From Xiphydria camelus (lineage: Eukaryota > Arthropoda > Insecta > Hymenoptera > Xiphydriidae), in contig OY783192.1 in assembly GCA_963678675.1 (NCBI GenBank), positions 320,001 to 384,000 on the forward strand: DNA of 64,000 nt. The letters run 5' to 3'. Below are positions 11,048 through 24,300 of the stretch, in pieces. The notes beneath the pieces were generated by a model, which did not search any database, had not been told where the DNA came from, and worked only from the letters and a program-made list of their open reading frames with translations. Every line of letters starts with the position of its first letter. Positions within the stretch are counted from its first letter, which is position 1. The translations under genes and the position numbers were made by a program.

Positions 11048-14000
11048 ATGAAGATCTTGATGAGAGCGGACACGCACATCAACATCGAGGTGCCGGGAAA
11101 CGCGCCGGTCGCTAAATGTACCTTTACGCAGGTACGCGTGGATAAGTCGATCGCTATACAAAGGAGAAAAAGCCCGAGATATGTGGACGGGGATATATAG
11201 AGATGTTCGTCGCGGAGATGTGTCGATTTTTTGTACGGTGGATATTTAGTTTTTATCTTATCGGTCGTCGAAATTGGGATTGCAACGATCTCCGACGTCG
11301 CGGTTACGCCCCCTTTTTCTGATCCCGTTGAAAAGAACGCATAAGATTCTCACATAAACTGGACGAATGCAACGTGTACAGAGCCACGTACATCTCCATA
11401 CATTTTCATATATTTTTTACGAGAATATATCAAGTTCTATATATGTATTTATTGGTTCGCTTTATGAGAATGCTTCGAGCTTCTTTTTAACAGGGAAAGT
11501 AGACGTGATTTTTCGGTGGATTTTTTTTCTTTCTCTACCAGTAAGCGCGATAGGGAAGAGTGAATTATTTGCGTATTTTTATCATCGAGGGGATATCGGT
11601 ACCAGAGTTTCACGGAGTCGTACGTTTCGTGTTTTACAGGTCTTGGCGGCCTTATCGGTGTCGCTCGGCTCGATGATCGTCGGCTTCGCCTCCTCCTACA
11701 CCTCGCCAGCCCTCATCACCATGCGCGACTCTAATATCACGTCCTTCGAAGTAACATTGCAGACGGTGAGTAGTTTGAATTTTTTTTATGTCGCGAACCG
11801 TTTAATTGTTTTGAGCTCCGGGCGTAAAGTGTTTTTGAAGAGCATCGAGTACCTTTTATGATGTATTCATGAATATATTTTCAGTTGACGAGAGGCGCTA
11901 CAAAAATACTTTTTGCGTACGGTGCCGCTAAGAATGATTTATGTTGACGCTATTATGAAAATGAGGGAAGCGTTAACTACACAGTCGGAAATTTGGTTAT
12001 AAATTTAATATAAATCGTGTATCCTTAAAAATCTATTCGAAAATTGGTGATTACTTAATCTCGAAAATACATCCGTATTAAAAATTGATGCGAAATCGGA
12101 ATAAGGGAAGCGTTAACTACATAGTCCGAAATTTGGTTTTAAATTCAATATAAATCGTGTATCCTCAAAAATCCCCTCGAATATTTGTGTTAATTTAACG
12201 AAAATACACCCGTATTAAAAATTGATGCCAAATTGATGCGTTAAAAATTGAATTCACAAAAATCTTAAAACAAAATCTTTCATGCGGAAACATACCTAAT
12301 AAAATCTTCGACTGCGTAGAAATCGGAGTTTTAATCGAACGTAAATTGAGCTTAGCGGCTTCCAGAAAAATCTCATTGCCTCTCCAAAGAAGGATATAAT
12401 GATCATCGTATCCAAAACTCCGTCGTCGCGCTTCGAGGGTAGCGAAGGGAATAAAGACATACATATTTCGCGTTTCATCGGCGTAAAAGCAACGCGGATA
12501 GACACGACGAATTTTATTCAATTTTGAGCACCGTGCGGCTCGTTGGTATGCTTTTCTTTTTAAATGCAAAAAAATGCAAGCGCACGAGACGGCGATCGAA
12601 TGCGTCAAAGGCTACTGCTGCGATAATAACGCCGATCTGGATCGCTACAGAGACGGCGCGTGTCTGTTTATGCACATGTGTCTCGCTGCAATACTTCAGT
12701 TTGCTCCCGATATTCGTCTCGCATGTGTGCGCGTACGCGTGCGTATAAGGTGTAAAATTAGATTCCAATATTATTGCCGAAGGATCGTTCGCGTCGAAAT
12801 CGCGGGCAATTATCGAGCGAGTTGAGATCGCGTTATACTTATGCCAGGTCAGACGCCATACAAGGACTCGTCGAGTCGATCGTGAGATTGTTCTGATTCG
12901 AACGGCGCGAATGTCGATCCGTGTGTATATGCATGTATTTATAACTTACTCGCTGGAATAGAAACTCGAATCGCTATTATCTCGTTATCTGTGGAATTTA
13001 GTCTCATATCGATATAGGACTTTATTGTAGACAAAAATGTAATCTTTGAAAAAGTACTGTACGAGGAAGGGGGGGGCTGAAAATTGATAGATATCGAGTT
13101 AAACGGCGATTTAAGTTTTCACCCCGGATTTAAATTCAAATTAAATTCAGAAAGAGCCTCTATGAATTAATCAATGGGGTGCATTGATTTCGGTTAAAAT
13201 TTGAAGGAGTTTTCAACTTTCTATTTTCAATTTTTAATCGCTGAAAACGCCGGAGGCTGCGCGCGATCGCCGCGAGTCACCGAACAACGAGGCGCGATCG
13301 GCTGTATAAAGGGTCGATCGATGGTTACAAATTTAACCCCGCATGCGTCATTAGCCGTGGTCAGAGGCGTAACGACCCGTGTTCCGATCCGATTGGTTAA
13401 ATGGTTCGTAGACTGATCGAGGCGCGGGATTGGTCGCGACTCTGTCGATCCGCCGGTTTTTCGACGTTCAACTATTACCGCTCCAATTCGTTTGCAATAC
13501 CAAGGAAAATTTATTATTTTAGATTGGAAAACCTGGAAAAGTCAGGGAATTTTTTTCTCATACTTCGCTGGAAGGCATGACTCCAGTTTCCGTTCAACTT
13601 TGAACGCGATTATCTCGAAACGTAGTGCAGATATGTGAAAGGTGAAGAGCAGCTTTTTTACAATAGAGTTGTAGATAAACATCTTTTTTTGAAACTTTTT
13701 TTCTACTATCTCGAATCGTTTTCAAGATACATAATCGATTTTTAATTCACACTTCAACTAGAGCGTTTTAATATACCTACCATTTGCTTCTACAACTAAT
13801 CGCCCGAAAATAAGTTCAAACACACACTCTCTTGTTCAAACGATTGAATGAGGCTTGAATATTTGCAATAATGTATAAAAAAAAAATCAAGATTCGCACA
13901 GCTAATATTTCTCACCTGAACGAGTAACGCAACTCTGCAATTCCGAAGGAATAAATTGAAAGTCAAACGATAGCCCTGCCTGTCTTCAATTCCGATAGGT

Positions 14001-17000
14001 CAAGAGTCACAATGTTGAGCATGCGACGTCTCGCGAGAGCTCGAACTGTATGATTAATTAGCAACCACGCGCGAGTCGCCCATTGATTATATCGCGATCA
14101 TTGACGAGCACGAACAAGACAGTAGCGTATTGTCTCGACTCGCCGCTCGCCGAACGAATTTGCATTCGAAATCGAAAAGGTGGACCGCTAAACATGGGCA
14201 AGCCGCGTTCGTATATGCTAACGAGACGTTACTTTGTATGTGATTACAGTCATCCTGGGTGGGCGGCATCATGCCACTGAGCGCCCTCTTCGGCGGCATC
14301 GCGGGGGGTCCATGCATCGAGTACCTCGGCCGCAGGAACACGATCCTCGGGACCGCCTTCCCGTTCATCGCGGGTGAGTTGAATTGAAAAATTGAAATAA
14401 AAGAAGAGAGGAGGGCTCGATCGGATTAACGACCTCGTGTTTACAAATACAAGGCGGTACACGTGGTGCGACGCGGCGCAGGAAGTAGCCGTTTTGTCCT
14501 CGGAACACGTCGCGACGCCGCCGCAGACTGTCAATATTTCGACCGCGACGCGCGTACGCGTGGTGGACTTTCACAATCCGAATTCATTTACAAGGATGTC
14601 CCGCGCGCGCGCTTCCGCGTGTAACGTTACGTAAAGTCTCTCTCGCGCGGCGAAACAATAAACTCGGCGCCGCGCCGCGCCGCGTTTACGCGACTCTGAG
14701 CCGGTTGAGTTCGCGCGATTTTATCCTTGTCGCGGAATCGTTAGAGCGTCGTGACGAGATCGTCGGTAAGCAATTTGACAGGCCGCGTTCGTATAACTGA
14801 TCCGGTGCCAGGGAAGGGGGAAGTGGTAATGAAAGTATTTTTTACTCCCCCCGGGACGTTCTGCGAACGAGTTATCGCTATGCACCGCGCGCAACGTGTT
14901 ATTACTTCTTCGAGAATGTGAGTTCAGATGACTACGTTGAACGGAATATCATGTATCGAGAGTGGAAGGTAATTGTTACGGCCGAAGATTTCACTACTCG
15001 CCCGCTATATCGATGGTCGTAAGATTCGGTTTGAGAAAATCTTAGCTTGAATTGATAATAAAGGGACTCGATTTTTCATAACACAGGGATTACAGTAATT
15101 CTCATTAAAGAATGCATCGGTACTTAAGGAGGTTCTAAGGATAATAGAATTAATAAAATGATTTTGATCAAATTTGGTAAATCGACAAATATAAGTAGAA
15201 GACCCCTCAGTTAAATGTTTGTGATGATTTAACTTGTACAAGACGCACAAAATAAGTTAATTAATGTCCATTTAACATACCTAGCGTTTCATGAGAAGCA
15301 GCACGTTGATCTCTTTTATTTCTGAATTGGTAACTATAAGTGTTAGGACCCTGCGGTTAAATTTTCGTGAGAGATTATTCCTATAAGTTCTTTTATATTT
15401 ATTATACAAAGTAGTGAATCGTCACAAAAACTTAACCGGAGGCTCCTGACATTCATATCTATTGATTTACCGAATTTGATAAAAATCAATCTGTTAATTC
15501 TCTATTATCGATAGAACCTTTTTAAAAACTCAATAAGAATTACTATAAACTCGAATCTCTACAAGATAGTCGAGTGCTTGATTGGCGTGATAAACCTAAC
15601 TAAACATTTTTTTCAATATACCTACGTTAATCTTCTTAAATGCAATGCACCTTTATTTTTACATTATCATTTTCTCGTCATAATAATCAATTCTCCCGTT
15701 TAATTTCAGCTTGGCTACTGATCGCCTTCGCCATGAACGTGTCGATGGTCCTGGTGGGCCGAGCGCTGAGCGGCTTTTGCGTGGGAATCGCTTCCCTCTC
15801 GTTGCCGGTTTACCTCGGGGAAACCATTCAGCCCGAGGTACGCGGAACGCTTGGTTTACTACCCACCGCCTTTGGTAATACCGGTAAGTGTTTCCGAGCC
15901 ATTAAATCATCGAGTAATCCACCGGGAATTACGCTAAACGGTATCCGTCCGATTGGATTTGAAGCTTCGCTTCAAAAATCCGTCTTCTCCGTAACGCGCG
16001 ATCGTGTGTGTGTTTCCCGCGATATTTATCGGCGATTACTCCGCACGACAGGAATCCTACTGTGCTTCATCGCCGGTATGTACTTGGATTGGTCGTCCCT
16101 GGCGCTGCTCGGCGCCGCCCTGCCGATACCGTTCCTCGTGCTGATGTTCCTGATCCCGGAGACTCCGAGGTGGCACATCTCCAAGGGAAAGACGAAGCGT
16201 GCGCGCAAGTCCCTGCAGTGGCTTCGCGGAAAGGACGCCGACGTGACCGAGGAGCTGACGGCGATCGAGAAGACGCACGTCGAGTGCGAGAGAAACGCCT
16301 CCCAGGGCGCTCTGTTCGAGCTCTTCAAGGGCAACAACTTTAAGCCACTTCTCATTTCGCTCGGACTCATGTTCTTCCAACAAATGTCCGGCATCAACGC
16401 TGTTATCTTCTACACCGTCCAGATCTTCCAGGTTCGTATTTCGTTTATCCACATGATTGTGTAAATCCGTAATATATCGAATTCCCCAAAAGAACATTCC
16501 GATATAAAAAATTACGTTATGAACTGTACGAATCCATACAAAAATGATCTCCTCTCCAAAAAGTAGAATCATATCCCGCTAAAGGACTAAACCATTTCAT
16601 TTAAAAAGAAGTATTAAAAAATCCGAATCTATATATTACAGTACCAAGTGCCAATAAATTCAGAATACTGAAATTCAATTGATACGATTAGACCATGGAT
16701 CACGCGAAAGAATTCCGTCGAAGATATCGTGGATAAATCTTGCGTCGAAAACATTGCAAATACATAATGCATCGTTTTTCAATGAAATACTTCATTTTCT
16801 CTGTTTAGAACGCCGGCAGTACCGTCGACGAAAACATCAGTACTATCATCGTAGGAGTCGTGAACTTCGCCTCGACGTTCATCGCCACGGCTCTCATCGA
16901 CAGACTGGGTCGTAAAATCCTCCTTTACATCAGCAGCGTCTCCATGGTCGTCACCCTCTTCACCCTGGGCACGTTCTTCTATCTGAAGAACAACGACGTC

Positions 17001-17390
17001 GACGTGTCCGCGTACGGCTGGCTACCGCTGGCCAGCTTGGTCATCTACGTCATCGGCTTCTCTCTCGGTTTCGGTCCGATTCCTTGGCTGATGATGGGCG
17101 AGATTTTACCTGCCAAAATCCGCGGATCCGCGGCCAGTGTCGTCACGGGTTTCAACTGGTCGTGCACCTTCGTCGTGACCAAGACCTTCAACGACATCCT
17201 CTGGGCGATCGGCGATCACGGAACCTTCTGGCTCTTCGGCGGCATCTGCCTGCTCGGCCTGATCTTCTCTATCTTCTTCGTGCCGGAAACGCGGGGCAGG
17301 TCGTTGGAGGAAATCGAGAAGAGACTGACGGGCCCGGTGAGAAGAATGAGCGCGGTGGCCAACATGAAGCCCATGCCAACGGCGTGCTAG
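11048..17390 (+). CDS. Tret1: Facilitated trehalose transporter (Tret1-like), MFS sugar porter
   Basis: Six exons close in frame: 11048-11131, 11640-11765, 14250-14373, 15710-15883, 16052-16431 and 16809-17390, giving 489 aa. The product is a twelve-span sugar porter of the major facilitator superfamily in the plasma membrane. In insects this subfamily moves trehalose from fat body to blood and into tissues down its gradient. Visible signatures are the EYLGRR loop between spans 2 and 3, PETPR at 205-209, QQMSGIN at 279-285, GFGPIPW in the second half and PETRG at 455-459. The 28-residue first exon corresponds to the short N-terminus; I saw no long-isoform N-terminus upstream. The start follows CGCC. 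Introns 2 and 3 contain repeat elements. Alternative: a closely related Tret1 paralogue, since insects carry several. Confidence 0.9.
11965..12230. repeat. Two-copy direct tandem repeat of about 140 bases
   Basis: GGGAAGCGTTAACTACAnAG starts at 11965 and again at 12105. The two units agree over most of their length, including AATATAAATCGTGTATCC and CGTATTAAAAATTGATGC. It lies in intron 2 of the trehalose transporter. Confidence 0.85.
12943..13127. mobile_element. Short inverted-repeat element, CTTACTCG family, copy 2
   Basis: The left part reads AACTTACTCGCTGG and the right part ends TTTTCACCCCGG. The internal CGCTATTATCTCGTTATCTG block is shared with the copy at 8303-8489. It lies in intron 2 of the trehalose transporter. 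Confidence 0.65.
15066..15576. mobile_element. Long inverted repeat (about 510 bases) in a Tret1 intron
   Basis: The left arm (about 15066-15225) and right arm (about 15420-15576) are imperfect reverse complements. Shared blocks include AGTAATTCTnATT, AAGGTTCTA, TTTGGTAAATC and CTCnGGTTAAnTTTTTGTGA. A further partial copy of the CCTGCGGTTAAATTTTCGTGAGA block sits in the middle near 15350. No coding sequence was seen. It fits a non-autonomous DNA element inside intron 3. Confidence 0.65.
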
Positions 17391-18816
17391 GTATTATACT
17401 ATTTGCGCAAAGTAGAAGAAATACTGTAACGCTTCCTATTAAGCATAGTTCTGAATTAACGCCCGAAGATCCGCGTAGGACTGACTACGCGACGATCCGC
17501 GTCGTAATTGGGTCGGAGTGCGCGTTGATTTTCGCCAGTCAGGCGTGACCGTTCGACGCGCCTTTATAGCGCGATCGGATGTTTCGAAATTGAATCCGTT
17601 TTTGGACCTCCGTAAATATTGTTCGACGCGAAATGTGGTCGCTCTCTTTCCACGCGTCGTTTCACTCTATATCGAACGCGATTAATTGGACGCTTGGACG
17701 ACGACGACTCGTAAGCGGGTCGTCGGGTGGCAAGCTTATTCAAGTAATGTTGTACCGAGTACAACGATTGATTTTATAAATCCGAACGTCTCTCGAAAGG
17801 TCTGCTGGTACGACGATTTTGTCGTGATGTGATTTGGGAGGAGGTAAAACGCCGGCAACCGGGTGGCTGTCCGACTCCTCAAAGTATAGAGGCTCTCAGC
17901 TTCGTTATGATCCGACGGGGACGACCGGATATATTGTACATACATGTCCGTCGCGTCCCCTGGACGCGGAGTAACGATGTGATTGTAGTTTCGTGGCATT
18001 TGACGATGGAACGAGGTGACGAGTGATCGCTGTTGACTAGATGTATAACTTCTGTTTTTGTTATCCTGTTCGACAATTCCACAGATTCTACCTCAAGCCG
18101 ATAATGTTGCATGGAATGCGTAGCTTACAGAACATATTATATGTATATGCTACTGATTGTTATGAACTATTTAATTTTGATGATATATAGATACGTACAC
18201 CTATGAATGACTATATTATTATACATATAGTTACAATCGTGCGAATGCCATATTTATGTACATATGCGAACACGTAAATGCGTACATGCATATGTGTACA
18301 TATTTATATATTTATACGTAATATAAATACACGATAGGCTTGGATAGATATCTAATCGTCGATATATATATATTGTAGACTATGTACATACAGAATGAAA
18401 AGTATATTACGTTTAAGAGAGACGGTGACTATATATTGTTGCTCTTTAATTGACGATCAGCGGGGAGGTAACTAAAGTTGTTGGAGATAAAAACGGATTC
18501 CATTAGATTTTAGGAGATCGATGATGCGTAGATGAGATGTAGGAAACACGAGCTTTAAAACACTTGAGGAGTTAGCATAATTTTAGAACCTTCTACAAAG
18601 TACACACGCGAGGTTTGATCCTTGTTAGGCGTACGTAATTTTTATGTAATTCGATATTTTTTCTTCGATAATAAAAAAAAGGGGTATGCGAGTTCTCTGA
18701 TCGAACCGAATCTCATTTTTGCTGGAAGAAACGGTGATGTACAATAATTCCATTACTTAATGATATAGTGTCTAGTTTTACACGCTGATAAGGACAATGA
18801 CTATTTTTCTAATAAA
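17391..18816 (+). other. 3' UTR and downstream region of the trehalose transporter
   Basis: No further coding exon follows the TAG at 17388-17390. Candidate polyadenylation signals AATAAA occur at 18670-18675 and 18811-18816, in increasingly AT-rich sequence. Which one is used cannot be told from sequence alone. Confidence 0.4.
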
Positions 18817-19460
18817 AATCAAGCGGCACGTACCGTCAAATATTTATTACGACAAGGTTTCATTCTGTAATAACACTTTCGTATACGCTCCCACTGAATA
18901 ATAATCGCATATAGAAACATAGTTTTCGTACTTTACTCTTGAATATTACTGTGATTATGTATTATGAATTATTCGTCTACCGTTAGTTTTATTCATTGGC
19001 CCCCCATTTCATTAAAATATATTTTCGAATAGTACTTATATTGACACGTTACTCTCGCGTAACGTCAATAATTTTAGCAGTACTTATTCGATAGTGTCGT
19101 AGGACTCGTCGAATGAACGCCAACTACTTGAAATAATTTTGATAATTTAATACTCAAGATATGTTTGTAGGTAGGTATACATCCTGTGCGCTACGATGTG
19201 CAATTATTCTGTGACAACAAATCAATGAAGATATATACTTTTATGTAAGAAACGGTCTTATTTTCTTTCCCAATTCCCTCCTCTCTTAGAGCTTGCATCT
19301 TTAAGCGTGGAGAGATTTGTTGCGTGCTATACAGCTGGTAAGATCCCACATAAAACAACTACGTAATGTTTCGCGTATTCTACGTATTCATTGGAGGATT
19401 CGCGAAAAAGTAAATTTTATTGTGTGATGATAGAAAACAATAATTTTCCCATATAAGTTA

Positions 19461-19588
19461 TAGAGGAAAGTTGCTGCATCACATACCACCGTCTAAATCG
19501 TACAACCACTGATAAAATTTCATAATCGTAAAATATCAGTGATGATACGATTTAGGCAGTGGTACGATATAGGCAATTCTCCACTATA
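19461..19588. repeat. Short palindromic element
   Basis: AGAGGAAAGTTGCTGCAT...CGTCTAAATCGTACAACCACTGATA on the left is matched in inverse by TATCAGTGATGATACGATTTAGGCAGTGGTACGAT...CAATTCTCCACTATA on the right. The arms are about 52 bases and the loop about 20. It could fold as a long hairpin. It is intergenic, between the transporter and the RBX2 exon. Confidence 0.75.
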
Positions 19589-20779
19589 ATTCGGAATTTA
19601 GTTTCTTGATAAATTTTACATTTTAATATATTGGTGGAACATTCAAATTTCATTGACGCATATCGCGCAGTGTTTGAGTGAAGAAAATGATTGTACCTAG
19701 GAATCAATCACATCGATACATGTGTGGGGCCGCGCGCGCGTACCTGTACGTGACTGTAGATTTTTTACCATACCGATTCCGTTCAGAATTGTTACAAATT
19801 TGTATTTCGTAATTCGTTATAATAACTTTGCCTTTAAATTTTTGTTTACTTTTAAAATAGCAATTCTGGTTCAGCCTGAAGAGGGTATGTAAAAAGTGTC
19901 TTTTTTATAAAGACAGAAAGGAAGAAATGAGAAATTCACATGAAAGCTGTTCCATCATTACAATGCAGTTTAGAGAAAGTTATGAATCAGAAACAAATTA
20001 TTTAGTTTGCCTATATCGTTCAAGAAGGACCATGAAAAATAAAAAATTGAAACTGTAATTAAGAGGACGCAGAGAATTGAGTAAATTTTATGGAAAGAGC
20101 AAAAGCGATCTATAAAATTACTCCGCAATTTTGTTTCTGAACAGTATCTTGACGAATTATTGATCTCATCTCTAGGAATACCCTCTATTTGGTAGTCTTT
20201 TATAATACCGACAGGTCTGTAAATACAGAGAGCTACCTGGGGCTCACACAAGCTCTTGTATGCCAAGAAAGAGTTGGGAATAAGTGCCTATATATGTATT
20301 CATAAGTGAGCTTTTGAAAGTAAAGGATGGCTTGTAATTTCCAAACTTCTTCATTCAAAAAATCCAGTCATTCGAGCAATTTTTACATGTACAATAATGA
20401 TACAGTCGCCACAAAAGCATGAGGCTTTCACAACGATTATCGTTAATTACAATTTCCCTGTTAATTTATTAGAATTCGAGCGACATGAAATAAATGTTAA
20501 ATAACTGGAATAGATCTAATAATAATATGTGTATGAACAAAATGAGATTTCATTTTGATGATGCTTATACGCTAGTCTTGTACCTTCCAAACTGTAGCTT
20601 TTGTTGCATTTTGCATGCATATATAGAGAATTCAGCACAGTCTCTATTCAGTGCTGATGAAAGGACGAATGAGGAATAGAAAACTAACGAAATGCAAGTG
20701 AGATTTACCAATCGCAGGTACTCATGCATTCAGCGAAACAGATATTAAAAATACATAAGCGAAATAACAAATTACTCAC

Positions 20780-20930
20780 CCATGACTTGAACTCGACAAA
20801 TGGCACAAGTATCGCACTCGACGTCCCAGCTCCACATGGCCACTGCATTCCACTTTTTCAGAGTGAAGAGTTTATCCGTTTTCAAATTATCACCATCACC
20901 ACGATCCACGTTATCCTGCTCTTCTGCCAT
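20780..20930 (-). CDS. Roc2: RING-box protein 2 (RBX2/ROC2/RNF7-like), first coding exon only
   Basis: On the minus strand, ATG at 20930 opens 50 codons ending in a good donor (GTGAGT at 20779-20774). After an acidic start the exon encodes the near-invariant [18 protein letters not shown] stretch, followed by AICRVQVM. This is the N-terminus and the first zinc ligands of RBX2, the RING subunit that recruits the E2 enzyme to cullin-5 type SCF ubiquitin ligases. The rest of the RING-H2 domain should follow in a phase-1 exon at lower coordinates. I searched 17400-20770 and the transporter introns by eye and did not find it. Either the intron is long or this is a fragment. It lies head to head with RCC1L, 458 bases apart. 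RBX2 is preferred over RBX1 because of the KKWNAVAMW start. Confidence 0.75.
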
Positions 20931-21388
20931 TTTCACTTTTGAGGTTAGCGGTCACTCGAAGATGTTTGGTAAACTGCACAGCCAATCGGCAACTTGTATC
21001 ACGTCACCGGTGTTTAGGAGCACGTGATTTTCGTCGAAACAATAAACTTTATAAATTCGCGACGCGGCTAGTCACCGGGGTAGAATTATTTTAAAAATCA
21101 CGATACCCCCGTGCACACGCGTTCCGATCAAAAATTCGATATTCACCGGAGTTCGCTCGAAAGACGAGTACAAACCAATCAAATCGGATCATCCCTAGAT
21201 TTCACGGCGTAGCCATTTTTGCACGCAAAAGTTGTGACGCAAATAGCGAAGCGCGAAAAGCGAACAGTCTATCAGCCGCGGTTGAATGTGTGTGACTGAA
21301 GTCATGTTACGAACCGTCGAATAATACGAGTAAACGTATATTTTTGAAAACATTCTGCGATGCGAAACTGCATCTCGGGCGATTAATC
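20931..21388. promoter_or_regulatory. Shared upstream region of the RBX2 exon (-) and RCC1L (+)
   Basis: The two start codons face away from each other across 458 bases. The interval has a GCACGTGAT E-box-like motif near 21020 and no obvious TATA box, consistent with a bidirectional housekeeping promoter. A very short upstream ORF (ATG near 21304) lies in the presumed RCC1L leader. Confidence 0.4.
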
Positions 21389-24300
21389 ATGTTAAGTGTA
21401 ATTAGAGGTTTGTCAACGTTCACGGCGAAGAAAGGAAACAGGGGTACTAAGAAGATACTTTCGAAATTCAAACTGAAGACATTACCCGGTAAGAATATTT
21501 TGAGCGAATGTCACGCACGGGAGACGTTTTATTTCTCTTGTGGTTTGTTAATATATTATTGTCTGTTCGTTTTTAAAGGGAAATTTATTCCGCGCCAGTG
21601 ACGAATCTCTGCCAATTCTTTCGGATTCCATTCTAACCTCTAAAATTTATTGGCTTTCGCACTTGCGCGTCACTTTTATTAATTTAGATCGTTTTGTTTT
21701 CTTCCTTATGTTACCGTATATTTCTAAAATTGTTCTGCAGTATTAATTCGATCAGTTTTGGTTTCTATAGTCGTTCGAAAGAATTGGTTATGAGCCTCCG
21801 CAGCGATACGGAACCTAATTTACAGAGCTACAAGCTTTGCAAACATTATTCAGGATACTTTTCCTCCTTTCCATACATGAATTGAGTTTACATTTCTAAA
21901 GTTAGTGACTTTCGAAGTGAATTCCTGAACTGTAAACAATCAAGGCTCATAGACCTTAATATTTTACAGTAGCTCGTCTTTTTGCATTTATAAACTCTAT
22001 ACCACTTCTTGTCTTGGATATTTTTTTATTTCTTCATTTAATTTATAGTAATCGTTTATGTAGCCTTTAAAATTTGAACACCCCCCTTCGCTCTACAACT
22101 TCGAATATAATGTTAAAGCCATAGTCAAACAGATTTAAAAGGTATATGAATGATATCACACCATTTTATTTTCATGAAATCTTTGAAAATAAAGTGATAT
22201 ACCTATATTTGCCTTTGAAAATAAAGCCTGGCTTGTAAAGCCAAAGTCAGATCCTTATGTAATTTGTGATGAAGCGAGTAAAATAATTAGTGAACACTCG
22301 TTTGTTATATCGAACCAATTCCACTGCTTCGATGCCATATTTTAAGTTGTAGAGCTTGTTCAGATCTCAGCTTCGAAAGTTAAAGCATTCAAATTAAATA
22401 TATTTAGGATAATATGTAATGCTCTGATTTTAAAATATGAAACCCTGTTTAAATGATGCGATTAACACCTATATGAAAGTCAAAAAAATCAGAACAAATC
22501 TGATTTCTATCCTGGAAATTTCTCAGTTTTTTTGAATAATTTTTTTTTTATATTGGAATTGGAATAGATTGGTGCAAAAAAAATTTATAACAATAAATAT
22601 ATTTTAAAAGGATTTTTCGTAGTATTTTATATTTAATTTCATATGAATTGTCAGCTCTTATCAAAGCGACATTTTTCAAATTCTTATATTTCCTAGGAAT
22701 TCATTCTCATTGAATCTGGCTTTCTCAAATGTATTTACCTAGATTCATCTCTCTCTCTCTCTCTATTATATTAGTTTTATCTAATGAAATACGATAATAC
22801 CAATTTATTTCAATTGAGATTGAATCAGAATAGTTATATTAAATCTAGTAAATATCGTCCCCTTCCTGCAAAAAGTCACTAACTAACATTTATCATTAAC
22901 TGACTTAGGTAGTTTTTCTGCTCTATAATATCGGTATTATATTTCGGTTAATGACTTTTTATGATACGCGCATGCTCACTTCCAACGCATTTAGCACTTA
23001 GTGAGTTTTACCATTTAAAGATTTAATAAAATGAAGCGCGTGCTACTAGGTCCAGTTAGGTGAATTTTACAAAATATGTTAGTTAGTGACTTTTTGCAGG
23101 AAAGGGACGATATACTCCACTTGCGCTTTGTGGCGATTAGTATTCTTGAATTAAATCCCATTCGAAATAAGAATTGGAATTTCCCAATACAAACCAATTG
23201 ATATTTCTCAAATATGAAATAGATTTAAATAGGAAAATATCAAGTTAAAATCAGATTTAAATCAATTGATAAAGTGAATAGATATCGGATTTAATCCGAT
23301 TCTCTCTCTTTATGTAGAAAAGAAAGAATGAGCATTACTAAAATATTAAACTTTATATGCCCAGTGCTGGGCAAATCTATACGACCTACCTATATTAATA
23401 AATTCGATTATAAGCATAACAGCTCAGCTTGTGTCTTAGTTGTTGGATATACATTTTCTGCAGTTAACTTAATTGGAGTTGTATTAACAATATGCCAGAA
23501 ATTTTTATTTAAAGTTAACGATTTAGACCAATTGGATTACTTTTCTCAGCTCTTCATATTTCTCTGACATTAAAGACCCAATAACAATCCAAGGGTCAAA
23601 TAATCTCGAAAATGAATTGGACGGCACACTCTTTTCTCTCTGGATTAATGCTCCTCCCCATTGACTGGAAATCTACCCCTCGCGATATATATCGATTGCG
23701 AGAGAAAAGTTTCTCTGTCCTTGAGGATTCCACGATTATTATTGCATATTTCCCAGTTGCGTGATTTATTTGCATTAAATATTTCAACTTAAGGTATTTG
23801 TATTCCACCTCTTTGGCTGAAAATTTCTCCTTCCCCCAAATCATAATCAACTACGAGAGAGAAGTATCTCTGTTTTTATAGATTCTTTCATTCTTATTGC
23901 ATATTCTTGTTGGATGATTCGTTTTCTTGAAATATTTAAAACGACGGTTTTGTTGATGTATCCCTTTGATCGGAAATTCACCCCCCGCCCCCTCCTCCCC
24001 CATGCAGATAGAAGCCTTGTGTAAAAGGCCTATAGGTTCATTTTTTTATTTACGGAGAGAGTCACAATTTATTTCATCCACTTTTGAGTAATTGTTAATC
24101 ATATTATAAAGTCACTTTTTTAATGTCGAATTAGTCTAACACCTCCACATTATTATTATCATTATTGTTGTTGTCATTGTTTTTGCCTTAAAGGGATATT
24201 TACATTATGTCTATAAAACATTTACATTTAACGTTTAGTGGTGATTATTTTAGATCATATATATTACAGTTTTTCAATATCCCATAAGCGAGTCTGGTGA

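Noticed and set aside
16026..16572. Antisense open frames of 123 and 171 codons opposite Tret1 exon 5
   Set aside because: They mirror the high-GC third positions of a well-supported transporter exon; no independent signal.
19970..20266. 98-codon minus-strand open frame downstream of the RBX2 exon
   Set aside because: It does not encode the expected RING remainder or any family I know, and AT-rich translation gives a hydrophobic end by chance.
21344..21388. Upstream start for RCC1L at 21344
   Set aside because: The codon is TTG, not ATG; the first in-frame ATG is 21389.
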